Shown: positions 16,740-25,138, numbered from the stretch's first letter. The stretch is DNA of 64,000 bases from Candidatus Acidulodesulfobacterium ferriphilum (GCA_004195035.1 SGBD01000001.1:62001-126000); one strand, 5' to 3'. Notes: generated from the sequence alone by a model not told the origin. Made by a program: numbers and translations.

Positions 16740-17283
16740 ATGGTTTATAAAACCTTTCTTTTTCGCTGTAAATGCACCCGCAGTAATTCTGGCGGTATAA
16801 GCCGTATTCGTAAGACAGTTTCACTCCTTCCTTATAGCCCAGCCTGAAGTCTTCATAATAAAAATTAACGCCGTATTTTTTTTGCAGGTTAAAACCGACC
16901 TCTTTGAGGTAATCGTGTTTTTGATGTTTGCTGTATAAAAGAGTGGTCGAAAAATGGGTAAATTTGGAGGATTTGGCAAGGGAAGCGGTTTTTTCAAGCC
17001 TTTTGCTTAAGCAGTAATAGCAGCGGTTTTCTTCCCTGAATGCGACATTTCTAATAAACTCCTCCATATCGTAATTTTTTTCGCAGATAACCTTAAGGCC
17101 GGCTTTTTCCGCAAATTTCTTTAGCGACTCCTCCCGCCTCGAATATTCACTGTAAGGATGTATGTTCGGATTGTAAAAATAACCTATAACGGTATCGAAT
17201 TTTTTATCGACGACGGTATAAGGATACATCAGGCAAGGAGAGCAACAGATGTGGAGCAAAAGTTTATTTTCCATTTTTTTCAT
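16738..17283 (-). CDS. queH: Epoxyqueuosine reductase QueH
   Basis: 181-aa Fe-S enzyme for the last step of queuosine synthesis (epoxyqueuosine to queuosine in tRNA). Cys motifs HICCSPC near the N-terminus, RCYYCLSKRLEKTA, and C-terminal YCGCIYSE match QueH (formerly DUF208), the non-cobalamin alternative to QueG. The ATG directly follows the ruvB stop codon (TAA-ATG), so it is the last gene of a yebC-ruvC-ruvA-ruvB-queH run. Confidence 0.88.
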   Translation of the reverse strand: MKKMENKLLLHICCSPCLMYPYTVVDKKFDTVIGYFYNPNIHPYSEYSRREESLKKFAEKAGLKVICEKNYDMEEFIRNVAFREENRCYYCLSKRLEKTASLAKSSKFTHFSTTLLYSKHQKHDYLKEVGFNLQKKYGVNFYYEDFRLGYKEGVKLSYEYGLYRQNYCGCIYSEKERFYKP

Positions 17284-18366
17284 TTAAAACAACGAGTCTT
17301 CTTTTGTCAGCCCAAAATGCTTGTAAGCAAGTTCCGTGGCAATCCTGCCCTTTTTTGTCCGCAATATAAACCCGCAAGACACAAGGTAAGGCTCGATTAC
17401 ATCCTCAAGGGTATCTTTTTCGTCGTTCATTGCCTGCGCAATCGTTTCTATGCCCACCGGTCCGCCGCCAAATTTGTCTATTATCATTCTTAAAAAAAGT
17501 TTGTCGTTAGCATCAAGCCCTAATTCGTCAATCCCGAGGCTTTCAATGCCGAATTTTGCAACGCTTATGTCAACGGCATCTTTCTTTAAATGAACCATAT
17601 AATCCCTCAGCCTCCTTAAAAGTCTGTTTGCAATCCTTGGCGTTCCCCTTGAACGGCGCGCAATTTCAAAAGCGGCCTTATTGTCTATCTTAATGCCGTA
17701 AAGGGATGCGCTTCTTATAACAATCCTTGCAAGGTCACCCGGTTCATAATATTCAAGTCTCGAAGAAAACCCGAACCTGTCCCGAAGCGGAGACGGAATA
17801 AGCCCTGCCCTTGTGGTTGCGCCGATAAGCGTAAACCTCGGCAGACTGATTCTTATGGATTTTGCCGTTGCGCCCTCGCCTATTATAATATCGAGTTTAA
17901 AATCCTCCATGGCGGGATAAAGCATCTCGGCGGCCGGCTTCGGCAGCCTGTGTATCTCGTCGATAAATATAATATCGCCGTTGCCTGCGGAAGATAAAAG
18001 CGCCGCAATATCGCCCGCCTTTTCGATTGAAGGCCCTGAGGTTATTTTTATATTAACCCCGAGTTCATGGGATATGATACTTGCAAGCGTGGTTTTGCCA
18101 AGCCCCGGCGGCCCAAAAAATAAAAGGTGGTCTAAATCGTGATGCCCCAGAGTAGAACTTCTTTTTTTAGAAGCATTTATAAAAATTAAAAGATTTTCTT
18201 TGAGTTGGGTTTGACCGATATATTCGTCGAAACTGGTGGGTCTTACAGGGTTGTCAAATTCGTTACCCTCTTCATTTAATAAACCTTCCGCTTCGCTCCC
18301 GTGAAGTTCCTTATTATCGATATTTTTATCGTCTTCATCCGTAAAATCTTTTTTAAAAGAACTCAT
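17284..18366 (-). CDS. ruvB: Holliday junction branch-migration helicase RuvB
   Basis: AAA+ motor acting with RuvA on Holliday junctions. Walker A GPPGLGKTTLA, Walker B FIDEIHRL, sensor TLIGATTRAGLIPSPLRDRFG region and a C-terminal winged helix (RRLRDYMVHLKKDAV...TELAYKHFGL). 360 aa with an acidic N-terminal extension of about 40 residues before VRPTSFDEYIGQ. Part of that extension (bases 18287-18311, CCGCTTCGCTCCCGTGAAGT) resembles a module of the dispersed palindromic repeat. Confidence 0.95.
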   Translation of the reverse strand: MSSFKKDFTDEDDKNIDNKELHGSEAEGLLNEEGNEFDNPVRPTSFDEYIGQTQLKENLLIFINASKKRSSTLGHHDLDHLLFFGPPGLGKTTLASIISHELGVNIKITSGPSIEKAGDIAALLSSAGNGDIIFIDEIHRLPKPAAEMLYPAMEDFKLDIIIGEGATAKSIRISLPRFTLIGATTRAGLIPSPLRDRFGFSSRLEYYEPGDLARIVIRSASLYGIKIDNKAAFEIARRSRGTPRIANRLLRRLRDYMVHLKKDAVDISVAKFGIESLGIDELGLDANDKLFLRMIIDKFGGGPVGIETIAQAMNDEKDTLEDVIEPYLVSCGFILRTKKGRIATELAYKHFGLTKEDSLF

Positions 18367-18436
18367 ATATTATCCTATATTCTATATCATATATTATATA
18401 ATAATTTGCAGGACGAAACATCTAAGGCAATTATAA

Positions 18437-19258
18437 TTAAATATTTTTTAACGAGTATATATACCTCAAACACTCCTTTGTCAATATTTCGGTGTCGATA
18501 TTCGTTATTCCCCCGCCTTTTATAATATTTGTATAAACCTTGCTTGCAAGATTAAAAGACTCTAATTTTGAATATCCCAACGCCTCTAAAGCACATGAAG
18601 ATTCAAGAATAATACTGGAGGCATCGGTAAAATTTAAATTATTATCCATAGCGCCTCTCTGGATTACCGCTTCGCTCTCGCACTCCGTGCTCGTGAAGTC
18701 CCGTAGGGACTTTCCCGCTGTAGCGGGCGGGACATGCGGGGTTGGGGCATCAACGGAATTTAAATTATTATCCAAACCTGCGCCGCCGTGTTTGTTTTCG
18801 CCAATATCCTTATAATTATAATTGCAAATATCTTCAGCCTTTATATCGCTGATTAAAGCGGGTTTTTTAAGGATTTTATTTTTAAGCTCCATAATGATGC
18901 GTTCGGCTTTAGCTTTGCCTATGCCTTTAATTTGCGATAGCGCGGATATGTCCTGCGTGGTTAAAATATTTAAAAAGTTATTGGAGTCGATTCCCGAAAG
19001 AACTGTTACGGCAAGCTTTGGTCCGACATCTTTAACTTCCAGAAGAAGGCTGAATATTTCTCTTTGCAGGGAGGTACGAAACCCGTAAAGCGTAATACGG
19101 TCTTCCCTGATATATGTGTAAATAAAAAGGCTTAGGCTGCCGGAGGTTTCCGACCGCTCCGCCATAAAAACCTCATATCCGACCCCGTTGACTTCCAGTA
19201 TTATAGAGGATTTTTCGTTATCCCTGTAAATTACCCTTCCTTTTAAATAGGCGATCAT
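18437..19258 (-). CDS. ruvA: Holliday junction protein RuvA with an in-frame repeat insertion
   Basis: RuvA binds four-way junctions and recruits RuvB. N-terminal OB domain (MIAYLKGRVIYRDNEKSSII), two helix-hairpin-helix motifs (LEVKDVGPKLAVTVLSG and LSQIKGIGKAKAERIIMEL) and the C-terminal domain III (ALEALGYSKLESFNLASKVY) are all present. The protein is 273 aa, against about 200 for the family. The extra length is in the flexible linker and includes a 126-bp direct-repeat unit that carries a palindromic element. Reading frame and all functional domains are kept, so it is probably active. Confidence 0.93.
   Translation of the reverse strand: MIAYLKGRVIYRDNEKSSIILEVNGVGYEVFMAERSETSGSLSLFIYTYIREDRITLYGFRTSLQREIFSLLLEVKDVGPKLAVTVLSGIDSNNFLNILTTQDISALSQIKGIGKAKAERIIMELKNKILKKPALISDIKAEDICNYNYKDIGENKHGGAGLDNNLNSVDAPTPHVPPATAGKSLRDFTSTECESEAVIQRGAMDNNLNFTDASSIILESSCALEALGYSKLESFNLASKVYTNIIKGGGITNIDTEILTKECLRYIYSLKNI
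18649..18756. repeat. Dispersed palindromic element inside ruvA
   Basis: Contains CTCTGGATTACCGCTTCGCT, CGTGAAGTCCCGTAGGGACT and CCCGCTGTAGCGGGCGGGAC. It is bracketed by direct repeats AATTTAAATTATTATCCA at 18631-18648 and 18757-18774, each preceded by GGCATC. Repeat period 126 bp, exactly 42 codons. Confidence 0.85.
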
Positions 19259-19276
19259 TTCCCATTTTTAAGATTT

Positions 19277-19795
19277 TTAAGAATAAATAAAGTTCGACAT
19301 ATCGGTGGCGCAGCAAACCGCTATTGCAAGAGCGTCCGATATGTTGCTGTCCATATTATCGTTTAAAAAAGCCTTAATGTTGGAACTTTTAGAAGCGCAT
19401 ATTATATTTAATGCCTCTTTCATCTGCTGTTTATTTGCATCCCCATAACCTGCGATACTCTTTTTTACGAACCTCGGCGAATATTCCTTTAATTTTATGT
19501 TGAAAACGGATGATAAAAGACATATAACCCCCCTTGCCTGAGAAAGTTTAATTAAAGAAGCGGGATTTACTCCTGAAAACACAGATTCCAAAGACATTAT
19601 GCCCGGCGAATATTCCTTCATAACCTCTCTTAGTTCCTCGTAAATTTTACCCAAATTGGAAGGAAATTCTTTATTTTTTGCATCTATTAACCCGCAGGAT
19701 ATTAAATTAAAAGTCCTTCCGAAAGACGGTAAATCCAAAACCGCCCAACCTGTCAGCCTTGAACCCGGGTCAACTCCCAAAATCCTGTAACTCAT
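19277..19795 (-). CDS. ruvC: Holliday junction resolvase RuvC
   Basis: Endonuclease that cuts Holliday junctions. RILGVDPGSRLTGWAVL holds the first catalytic Asp, LESVFSGVN the Glu, and SNISDALAIAVCC the C-terminal acidic residues. I place the start at ATG 19795 (MSYRILGVDPG), the family start; GGAGG overlaps the end of yebC 15 nt upstream. A longer in-frame ATG at 19840 lies inside yebC and would add 15 basic residues absent from the family. Confidence 0.93.
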   Translation of the reverse strand: MSYRILGVDPGSRLTGWAVLDLPSFGRTFNLISCGLIDAKNKEFPSNLGKIYEELREVMKEYSPGIMSLESVFSGVNPASLIKLSQARGVICLLSSVFNIKLKEYSPRFVKKSIAGYGDANKQQMKEALNIICASKSSNIKAFLNDNMDSNISDALAIAVCCATDMSNFIYS

Positions 19796-19805
19796 AAAGG
19801 AAAAA

Positions 19806-20540
19806 TTAAGCCTCCGCTTCTTGTATATCAAAGTTCGCATAAATGTTTTGAATGCCTTCTATCTCTTCCAGCGCGTCCATAAGTTTAACCATCTGGTCTG
19901 CCTCTTTTCCTTTAAGCTCGATATTTGTCTGTGGTATATAAGAAAGTTCGGAAAACTTTTCTTTCATTCCCTTAGACTCGAATGCGGATTTAACGGCCTC
20001 GAAGTCTTTTATGTCCGTATAGACCAATACCTCGTCATCTTCGGTTTTTATGTCTTCGGCTCCCGCCTCGAGCGCCGCTTCCATAACCGTGTCTTCAGGA
20101 TAGAGGCTTGCATCGAACCCTATAACGCCCTTTTTGTTAAACATCCACATAACGCAGCCCGATTCTCCAAGACTGCCGCCATGCCTCGACAGCGCATGCC
20201 TAACCTCTGAAACGGTTCTATTTCTATTATCGGTTAAAGTCTCGATAAGTAAAGCCACCCCCGCTGGACCGTATCCCTCATATATTATTTCCTCGTAAGT
20301 CTCGCCTTCAAGCTCTCCCGCCCCCTTTTTCATAGCCCTTTCGATATTATCTTTGGGCATATTGGCGGCTTTAGCTTCCTCGATGGCGAGCCTTAATCTC
20401 GGGTTAGTGGACGCATCTTTCCCGCCTATTCTGGTGCTTGTGATAATCTCGCGGATGATGTTGGTAAAAATCCTGCCCCTCTTTGCGTCCAAAGCCCCCT
20501 TTTTTCTTTTAATGGTGCTCCATTTACTGTGACCGGACAT
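19806..20540 (-). CDS. yebC: YebC/PmpR-family regulator or translation factor
   Basis: About 244 aa, starting MSGHSKWSTIKRKKGALDAK, the invariant N-terminus of the family; the ATG at 20540 has GGGGG five bases upstream. YebC proteins were described as transcription regulators; some relieve ribosome stalling. Gene order yebC-ruvC-ruvA-ruvB is common. Internal DNIERAMKKGAGE and YEGYGPAGVALLIE match the family. Confidence 0.93.
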   Translation of the reverse strand: MSGHSKWSTIKRKKGALDAKRGRIFTNIIREIITSTRIGGKDASTNPRLRLAIEEAKAANMPKDNIERAMKKGAGELEGETYEEIIYEGYGPAGVALLIETLTDNRNRTVSEVRHALSRHGGSLGESGCVMWMFNKKGVIGFDASLYPEDTVMEAALEAGAEDIKTEDDEVLVYTDIKDFEAVKSAFESKGMKEKFSELSYIPQTNIELKGKEADQMVKLMDALEEIEGIQNIYANFDIQEAEA

Positions 20541-20596
20541 AAAAACCCCCAAATAATGAAATAATAAATAAAATCGGCTAAAAAATTATAATGATA

Positions 20597-20681
20597 TGGT
20601 GCGAAAGGGGGGACTCGAACCCCCAAGGATTGCTCCGCTGGATTCTAAGTCCAGTGCGTATACCAGTTTCGCCACTCTCGC
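20597..20681 (-). tRNA. tRNA-Leu (anticodon UAG)
   Basis: 85 nt on the minus strand, starting GCGAGAGTGGCGAAACTGGT and ending with an encoded CCA. Acceptor stem GCGAGAG / CTTTCGC; anticodon loop CTTAGAA inside stem CTGGA / TCCAG gives UAG. A long variable arm (class II) and the T arm GGGGGTTCGAGTCCCCC support leucine. Confidence 0.95.
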
Positions 20682-20712
20682 AAAGATAATAAAGCAATAC
20701 TTATACTTATTT

Positions 20713-21114
20713 TTAGGCCTTTAATAATTTAATTTTTATAAAATTTTTTATCTCGCTAAAATGCTTGTCTAAAGTATATATTGCGCAGTTATTCTCCATA
20801 GCCATAATAGATATATAACAATCTATAAGATTTACCGTTTTCCCGTTCTGTTTCATAGTAAAAGATAATTTTCCGGCTTTTATCCATGTGCTGCCTGCAT
20901 TATCTATAATATAAAATGCATCTAAAAATTCCTCTATAACCAAGACCTCTCTTTCCGATTTCGAACCCTGTATAAGCTCGGCTATCACCACTTTAGGCAC
21001 GTAAATATCGTTTTTGGCAAGAATTAAATCCATAACCTCAACGACAGCGGCATTTTGTTTTTTAAAATAATCTATCCAGATGGAAGTGTCTATTAAGATT
21101 TTTTCATCTTTCAT
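20713..21114 (-). CDS. vapC: PIN-domain ribonuclease toxin (VapC)
   Basis: 133 aa, ILIDTSIWIDYFKKQN at the N-terminus (first Asp), VAELIQGSKSERE (Glu) and LIDCYISIMAMENNCAIYTLDKHF (later Asp residues): a standard VapC. The start overlaps the RHH antitoxin stop by 11 nt. It differs in partner class from the two AbrB-paired PIN genes at 8.3 and 10.1 kb. Confidence 0.9.
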   Translation of the reverse strand: MKDEKILIDTSIWIDYFKKQNAAVVEVMDLILAKNDIYVPKVVIAELIQGSKSEREVLVIEEFLDAFYIIDNAGSTWIKAGKLSFTMKQNGKTVNLIDCYISIMAMENNCAIYTLDKHFSEIKNFIKIKLLKA

Positions 21115-21301
21115 AATGCCTTATTTCGTCCGCGGTCATATCGAATTCAAGTTTGCCTTTTAAAGATTGAATTTTCTCTATTTTCTTTTTTTTAAGATAA
21201 GACTCGATGGCTATTTTCACGGCAGAGGCTTTGCTTTTTACATGAGTTTCCCTAATTAAGTCATCTATTATATCTTTATCTATCGTGATTGTTGTGCGCA
21301 T
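21104..21301 (-). CDS. vapB: Ribbon-helix-helix antitoxin (VapB, DUF2191-like)
   Basis: 65 aa from ATG 21301: MRTTITIDKDIIDDLIRETH, the RHH strand and first helix, then SKASAVKIAIESYLKKKKIE. A longer frame from 21355 adds 18 residues with no family match and overlaps the operator, so it is rejected. Autorepressor of the pair. Confidence 0.88.
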   Translation of the reverse strand: MRTTITIDKDIIDDLIRETHVKSKASAVKIAIESYLKKKKIEKIQSLKGKLEFDMTADEIRHYER

Positions 21302-21341
21302 TACTATATACCTTATACATTTACTTGTTTTATAAAATATG

Positions 21342-21386
21342 CATAATACATGCACAATTATAAATTATTTTTTGTGCAAATGTCAA
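21342..21386 (-). promoter_or_regulatory. VapBC promoter with palindromic operator
   Basis: On the minus strand: TTGACA (21386-21381), 18-nt spacer, TATAAT (21362-21357), then the palindrome TGCATGTATTATGCA over the predicted start of transcription. This layout suits RHH autorepression. Confidence 0.75.
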
Positions 21387-21428
21387 TAGCGCGCAATATT
21401 TGTAAACGATTTTTTAAATGCAGAGTTT

Positions 21429-23432
21429 TTAAAAAGAAAAAGGGACAGGATCAGTAAGTTTATTCGTAGCGCCGACGAGGCTTTTCTTTTTTAATTTAAA
21501 GGGTCTATTAACCGTCCAGAAGTATTTTCTGTCCGCCTTGTGTTCCTTGCTTTGATATAGCGCGTCGTCGGCATACCGCAGGAGAGTGTCGGCTGTAACG
21601 TCATTATCTATATGGCAAATATGTACACCCATGCTCAGGCCTATCGTAACGGTTTTACTTTCCGAAAGCGCAACCGGAACGCGGACGCTTTCTTCGATTT
21701 TATTAAATATGGGAATTAAGGATTTAATATTTTTACAGTCTTCTATTATAACAGCAAATTCATCTCCCCCGATTCTTGCAATGAAGTCGGTTTTGCGCAA
21801 AGAGTCCCTTAACCGCTTTCCTATAATCTGAAGAACGGTATCGCCGGCTTCATGTCCATAGGTGTCGTTTACGGGTTTGAAACCGTCCAAATCTATCATT
21901 CCTACCGCAGTCTGCCAGTTCTGCCGCATAGCCCTTGCTATAGTTTTTTCCAGTTCGTCTGTGAGGGCGCGGCGGTTTGGCAAACCGGTAAGCGCGTCGT
22001 AAAACGCCGCAATCCTGAGTTTTTCCTGACGTATAAGCATATTCCGCTGGGACTCTATTTTTTCTAATGCGTAAGCAACGTCTAACTGAATTTCTTCGAG
22101 AAGGTTCATGCGTTCTTCCCCTGCGCCGACCCTTATGCCGCCCCAGTGTTTTCCGTCTATGAATACAGGAACGCCGATATCGCTCATAACCTCGCCGGTA
22201 TCCCTCTCATAAGTCTGGATGATAAACCTGTCCGTATTTTTCGCCGCCGCCAAACCGACAGGATCATCGAAAATCCTCATCGAACGGTTGCCATAAAGGT
22301 CTTTTTTGTAATCGCCGGTTAAAGGCTGGTCGTTAATACCGTTGTGCGCGGCAACATAGCCGTTGTTATCCGTTAAAACGAAAAACCTGAAATTAGGGTT
22401 CATCCTTAAATATTTATCTTCTATAGGCTGGATCCGATTTTTAACGAAGGAACTGAAACGGGTTTTATATTTCTGAGGATTAGTATCGCGGACGGGAATA
22501 TAATTTCTGTCCCATATATAGGAAGAAGATATTTCTCCGGAGTTTATAGCCGTTTTTATTACGCTTGAAATCTCTTCGGCGCATAAATTTGCAAGTTCTA
22601 TTATCTCGTCTATTTTGTTTTCGCTGGACACATTCTGCATGGAATCCATAAGCAAAAATATATATTCAACTTTATCGTTTTTTAAAATCGGTATCGAACA
22701 GACGGAGTTTATATTAAATCTTTCGTAATAATCGTGCAATGCTCTTGAAGCAGAGTCTTTCGACGCGCCGGAGACAAGGCTGATTTTTTTGCTTGCATAG
22801 GCTCTTGCTACCGAACCTTTACCGTAAGGCGTATCCGGATTTACCCCTATGATAAGAGACATTATACCGTCTTCATGTTCTTTAGTTTTAGCCTTTGCGT
22901 ATTTTTGTTTAAAAAGGTTAAAATCGTCGACGCATCCTACGACTGCGGCATCGTATCCGACGATATCTACAAAAATATCGCATATTTTGCGCAGAAGAGT
23001 TCCTTCGTCGGACACCCTGACTATTATCTGGTTTATTTGGCTTGTAAAAAGAAAGAGCCTTTCGTAAAGTTTCTCTTGTGCTTTGTCTATTCCAATCGCA
23101 AGCCCAGCCGGTTTATTTTCGTAAAAAACCGTGTAAGTCGACACAGAAATAGGTATTAATGAATTTTTTTTTGTTTTAAAAATATAATATGCGTCTTCTC
23201 TTGTGAATTCTTCCCCGTTAAGCCGCCTAGATATATAAGATTGAATTTTTTCTTCGGGATTTAATATAAAATCTATAAAATTTTTGCCGATAAGTTCTTT
23301 AGCGTCATATCCTAAAATTTCCGCAAAATGCCGATTTATATAAATTATTCTGCCTCCTTCGCCGTATACAAAATATCCAAAATACATGGAACTACTTAAT
23401 ATTTCAAGCAGAGAATCGGAAGAATTTAGCAT
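21429..23432 (-). CDS. PAS-GAF-(MCP-type sensor)-GGDEF diguanylate cyclase
   Basis: 667-aa soluble protein predicted to make cyclic di-GMP. Order: PAS (about 5-115, GYFVYGEGGRIIYINRHFAE), GAF (about 125-285), a module starting [20 protein letters not shown] and ending KHWGGIRVGAG that is known from the C-termini of chemoreceptors (a Cache-like output partner), then GGDEF with DALTGLPNRRAL, active-site RIGGDEFAVI and an RKTD five residues before GGDEF, which fits the RxxD inhibitory site. It is therefore likely an active, product-inhibited cyclase. It is divergent from the polysaccharide locus that begins 380 bp away, which suggests a regulatory link. No transmembrane segment is seen. Confidence 0.88.
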   Translation of the reverse strand: MLNSSDSLLEILSSSMYFGYFVYGEGGRIIYINRHFAEILGYDAKELIGKNFIDFILNPEEKIQSYISRRLNGEEFTREDAYYIFKTKKNSLIPISVSTYTVFYENKPAGLAIGIDKAQEKLYERLFLFTSQINQIIVRVSDEGTLLRKICDIFVDIVGYDAAVVGCVDDFNLFKQKYAKAKTKEHEDGIMSLIIGVNPDTPYGKGSVARAYASKKISLVSGASKDSASRALHDYYERFNINSVCSIPILKNDKVEYIFLLMDSMQNVSSENKIDEIIELANLCAEEISSVIKTAINSGEISSSYIWDRNYIPVRDTNPQKYKTRFSSFVKNRIQPIEDKYLRMNPNFRFFVLTDNNGYVAAHNGINDQPLTGDYKKDLYGNRSMRIFDDPVGLAAAKNTDRFIIQTYERDTGEVMSDIGVPVFIDGKHWGGIRVGAGEERMNLLEEIQLDVAYALEKIESQRNMLIRQEKLRIAAFYDALTGLPNRRALTDELEKTIARAMRQNWQTAVGMIDLDGFKPVNDTYGHEAGDTVLQIIGKRLRDSLRKTDFIARIGGDEFAVIIEDCKNIKSLIPIFNKIEESVRVPVALSESKTVTIGLSMGVHICHIDNDVTADTLLRYADDALYQSKEHKADRKYFWTVNRPFKLKKKSLVGATNKLTDPVPFSF

Positions 23433-23813
23433 AAAAATACCTTTTATAAATAATTATTTAATATTTTTACTCAGATTAAAATTATTCGAATACCTATATT
23501 ATTAAAGTAAAGCAACTCCCGTGCCATGGAAGGACGCGGGGCACGGGCGAGGAAAATAAAGGCGGAAACGGCAATATTGTAATATTCAATGATGGAAGGG
23601 CTACACCGACTACTGCCAACGATGTTGGCATCAGTGCCAACTTTGTTCCTGTATCGCCAACTTATCTGCCGGTTTTTTCAGTATTGATTTTTATTTCCAA
23701 CCCCGTTTATATCCCATGACAGCCTTAGAATAAAAGGAAACTCCGAAAAATTTATATGATGGCATTAAAATTGCTGTAGTATATGATAAAAAGACAGAGA
23801 AAAAAAATAAAAC
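23433..23813. promoter_or_regulatory. Divergent control region with GTTGGCA operator repeats
   Basis: 380-bp gap between the GGDEF gene and the polysaccharide locus. It contains an inverted repeat CCCGTGCC...GGCACGGG (about 23519-23548) and a cluster of TGCCAAC/GTTGGCA heptamers: 23614-23620, 23624-23630, 23635-23641 and CGCCAAC 23655-23661. Adjacent units form palindromes (GCCAAC-GAT-GTTGGC; GTTGGCA-TCAG-TGCCAAC), and two same-strand copies lie exactly 20 nt apart. Confidence 0.6.
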
Positions 23814-24146
23814 ATGAAAAATATAGAACAAATATTAAAAAAATTATTTTATAGAAAAGAGGTGGCCGAGCTGTTAGATAATACTGCGAATGTTTTAGAT
23901 GCCCGTTTATTAATATTAGGCGATAAAGGTAATATTTTAGCAAATATTGGAAGAACCGGTTTAGGGGCGGATATTTGTATGGGTTATCCTGTAGTGGTAA
24001 ACGGCGAACGGATAGCGTTGATTAAAGGAAATAAAAATGCGGCCGTTGTCGCAAATTTTATAAATTATATTGTCGGAATGGAGTTCGACAAAAGAGATTT
24101 GATAGGCGAAACCCTAAAGAGGTATAAGGAAATAAATCTTTTTTAA
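23814..24146 (+). CDS. Stand-alone N-terminal sensor domain related to the enhancer-binding protein at 38365
   Basis: 110 aa, soluble. Its whole length aligns with residues 1-110 of the regulator at 38365-40194: LKKLFYRKEVAELLDNTANV against LKKFFKKKENSALLDSIINL, then VVVNGERIALIKG against IKIDGEEIGRVSG, and the shared end ETLKRYKEINL against EILQKYKEYDL. It stops exactly where the GAF domain would begin, and the bases after the stop show no GAF sequence. It could be a free ligand-sensing domain or the remnant of a regulator. It is the first gene of the polysaccharide locus. No strong Shine-Dalgarno is visible. Confidence 0.7.
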   Translation: MKNIEQILKKLFYRKEVAELLDNTANVLDARLLILGDKGNILANIGRTGLGADICMGYPVVVNGERIALIKGNKNAAVVANFINYIVGMEFDKRDLIGETLKRYKEINLF

Positions 24147-24204
24147 GATTATCTTAAAAAGATACAGGATGTTAAAGGGGATTAAAAATTAAAAAGGATA
24201 GAAA

Positions 24205-25098
24205 ATGAAAGGATTAATAGCTTTTAATAGAAAGGAGACTTGTATTATACCGGTCATTGAAAAATATTTGACGATAAAATTTAAATTTACAGGTTTGGTA
24301 ATTGCGCTGTTCATCATTATTTTTTCTATGTTTTCGTTTTCCAAAACTGTTTTTGCCGGCAAAGTTTCATCCGATAATCAAAGGATCGACGTGGGCGCTT
24401 CTTACTATTTTCTCGAGCCGCATGGAATCTATGGTTCATGGTACATCGGCACCGTGAAGTATTATAATAATTCTATTAAAAAATTCAATTATTTTATCGA
24501 AGCGGACGGATTTTCAAGAACAATAGAGGGTAAAGGCTTACTTGGAACAATCGGCGCTTACACGATTTGGACGCCCTGGCTTTACACATACTCCGATATT
24601 TCAAGCGGTACCAATTATCTTTATTTGCCTGAGTTTAGAGCAGACAATAATTTTAATTTTAAACTCGGCAAAAATAAAAATATTGTTTGGGAAATAGGCG
24701 GGTCATACATAAAATATAACGATAATAATTTAAATCTGATAGCTTCCACCGGGCTTACCTATTATTATAAGCGATGGATAGCAAGCTACCGCTTGTTCAG
24801 GGTTATCAGCGATCCTGGCAATGTTGTTTCATGGTCTCATCTTTATTCCATAGGTTACGGAAAACGTTATTGGGAGAGGACATACCTTAATGTAACTACC
24901 GGAAACGAGGCATATTTAACGACATACCTGCCGGTACGGTATCAAAGCGCCGTAAATTATAATGCTCTGAATATAGAAATACGCCAAAGGATATGGCTAA
25001 AAAAAGATTTTGGAATTATAGGAAAATTGGACTATTTTATTCTTCAAGGTAATTATAGAGCTTACGGAATAAGTATAGGTATTTTTAAAAACTTCTGA
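24205..25098 (+). CDS. YaiO-like outer-membrane beta-barrel protein
   Basis: 297 aa. A long basic N-region and a hydrophobic helix end in TVFAGKV, a signal-peptidase-like site. The mature part alternates hydrophobic and polar residues and is rich in Tyr/Trp (GSWYIGTVKYYNNS, YYKRWIASYRLF, RTYLNVTTGNEAYL) and ends with a terminal Phe after IGIFKN, as barrels do. It resembles the YaiO family, which is found beside polysaccharide synthases; this is judged from motif texture, not an alignment. Likely role: a barrel for polymer exit or anchoring. Shine-Dalgarno AAAGGATAGAAA precedes the ATG. Confidence 0.6.
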   Translation: MKGLIAFNRKETCIIPVIEKYLTIKFKFTGLVIALFIIIFSMFSFSKTVFAGKVSSDNQRIDVGASYYFLEPHGIYGSWYIGTVKYYNNSIKKFNYFIEADGFSRTIEGKGLLGTIGAYTIWTPWLYTYSDISSGTNYLYLPEFRADNNFNFKLGKNKNIVWEIGGSYIKYNDNNLNLIASTGLTYYYKRWIASYRLFRVISDPGNVVSWSHLYSIGYGKRYWERTYLNVTTGNEAYLTTYLPVRYQSAVNYNALNIEIRQRIWLKKDFGIIGKLDYFILQGNYRAYGISIGIFKNF

Positions 25099-25138
25099 TT
25101 AATATTAATAGTTAATAATAGATGAATAATAAACAGAC

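Noticed and set aside
21302-21355. Longer start for the VapB antitoxin
   Set aside because: The added residues have no RHH match and the DNA holds the palindromic operator and promoter.
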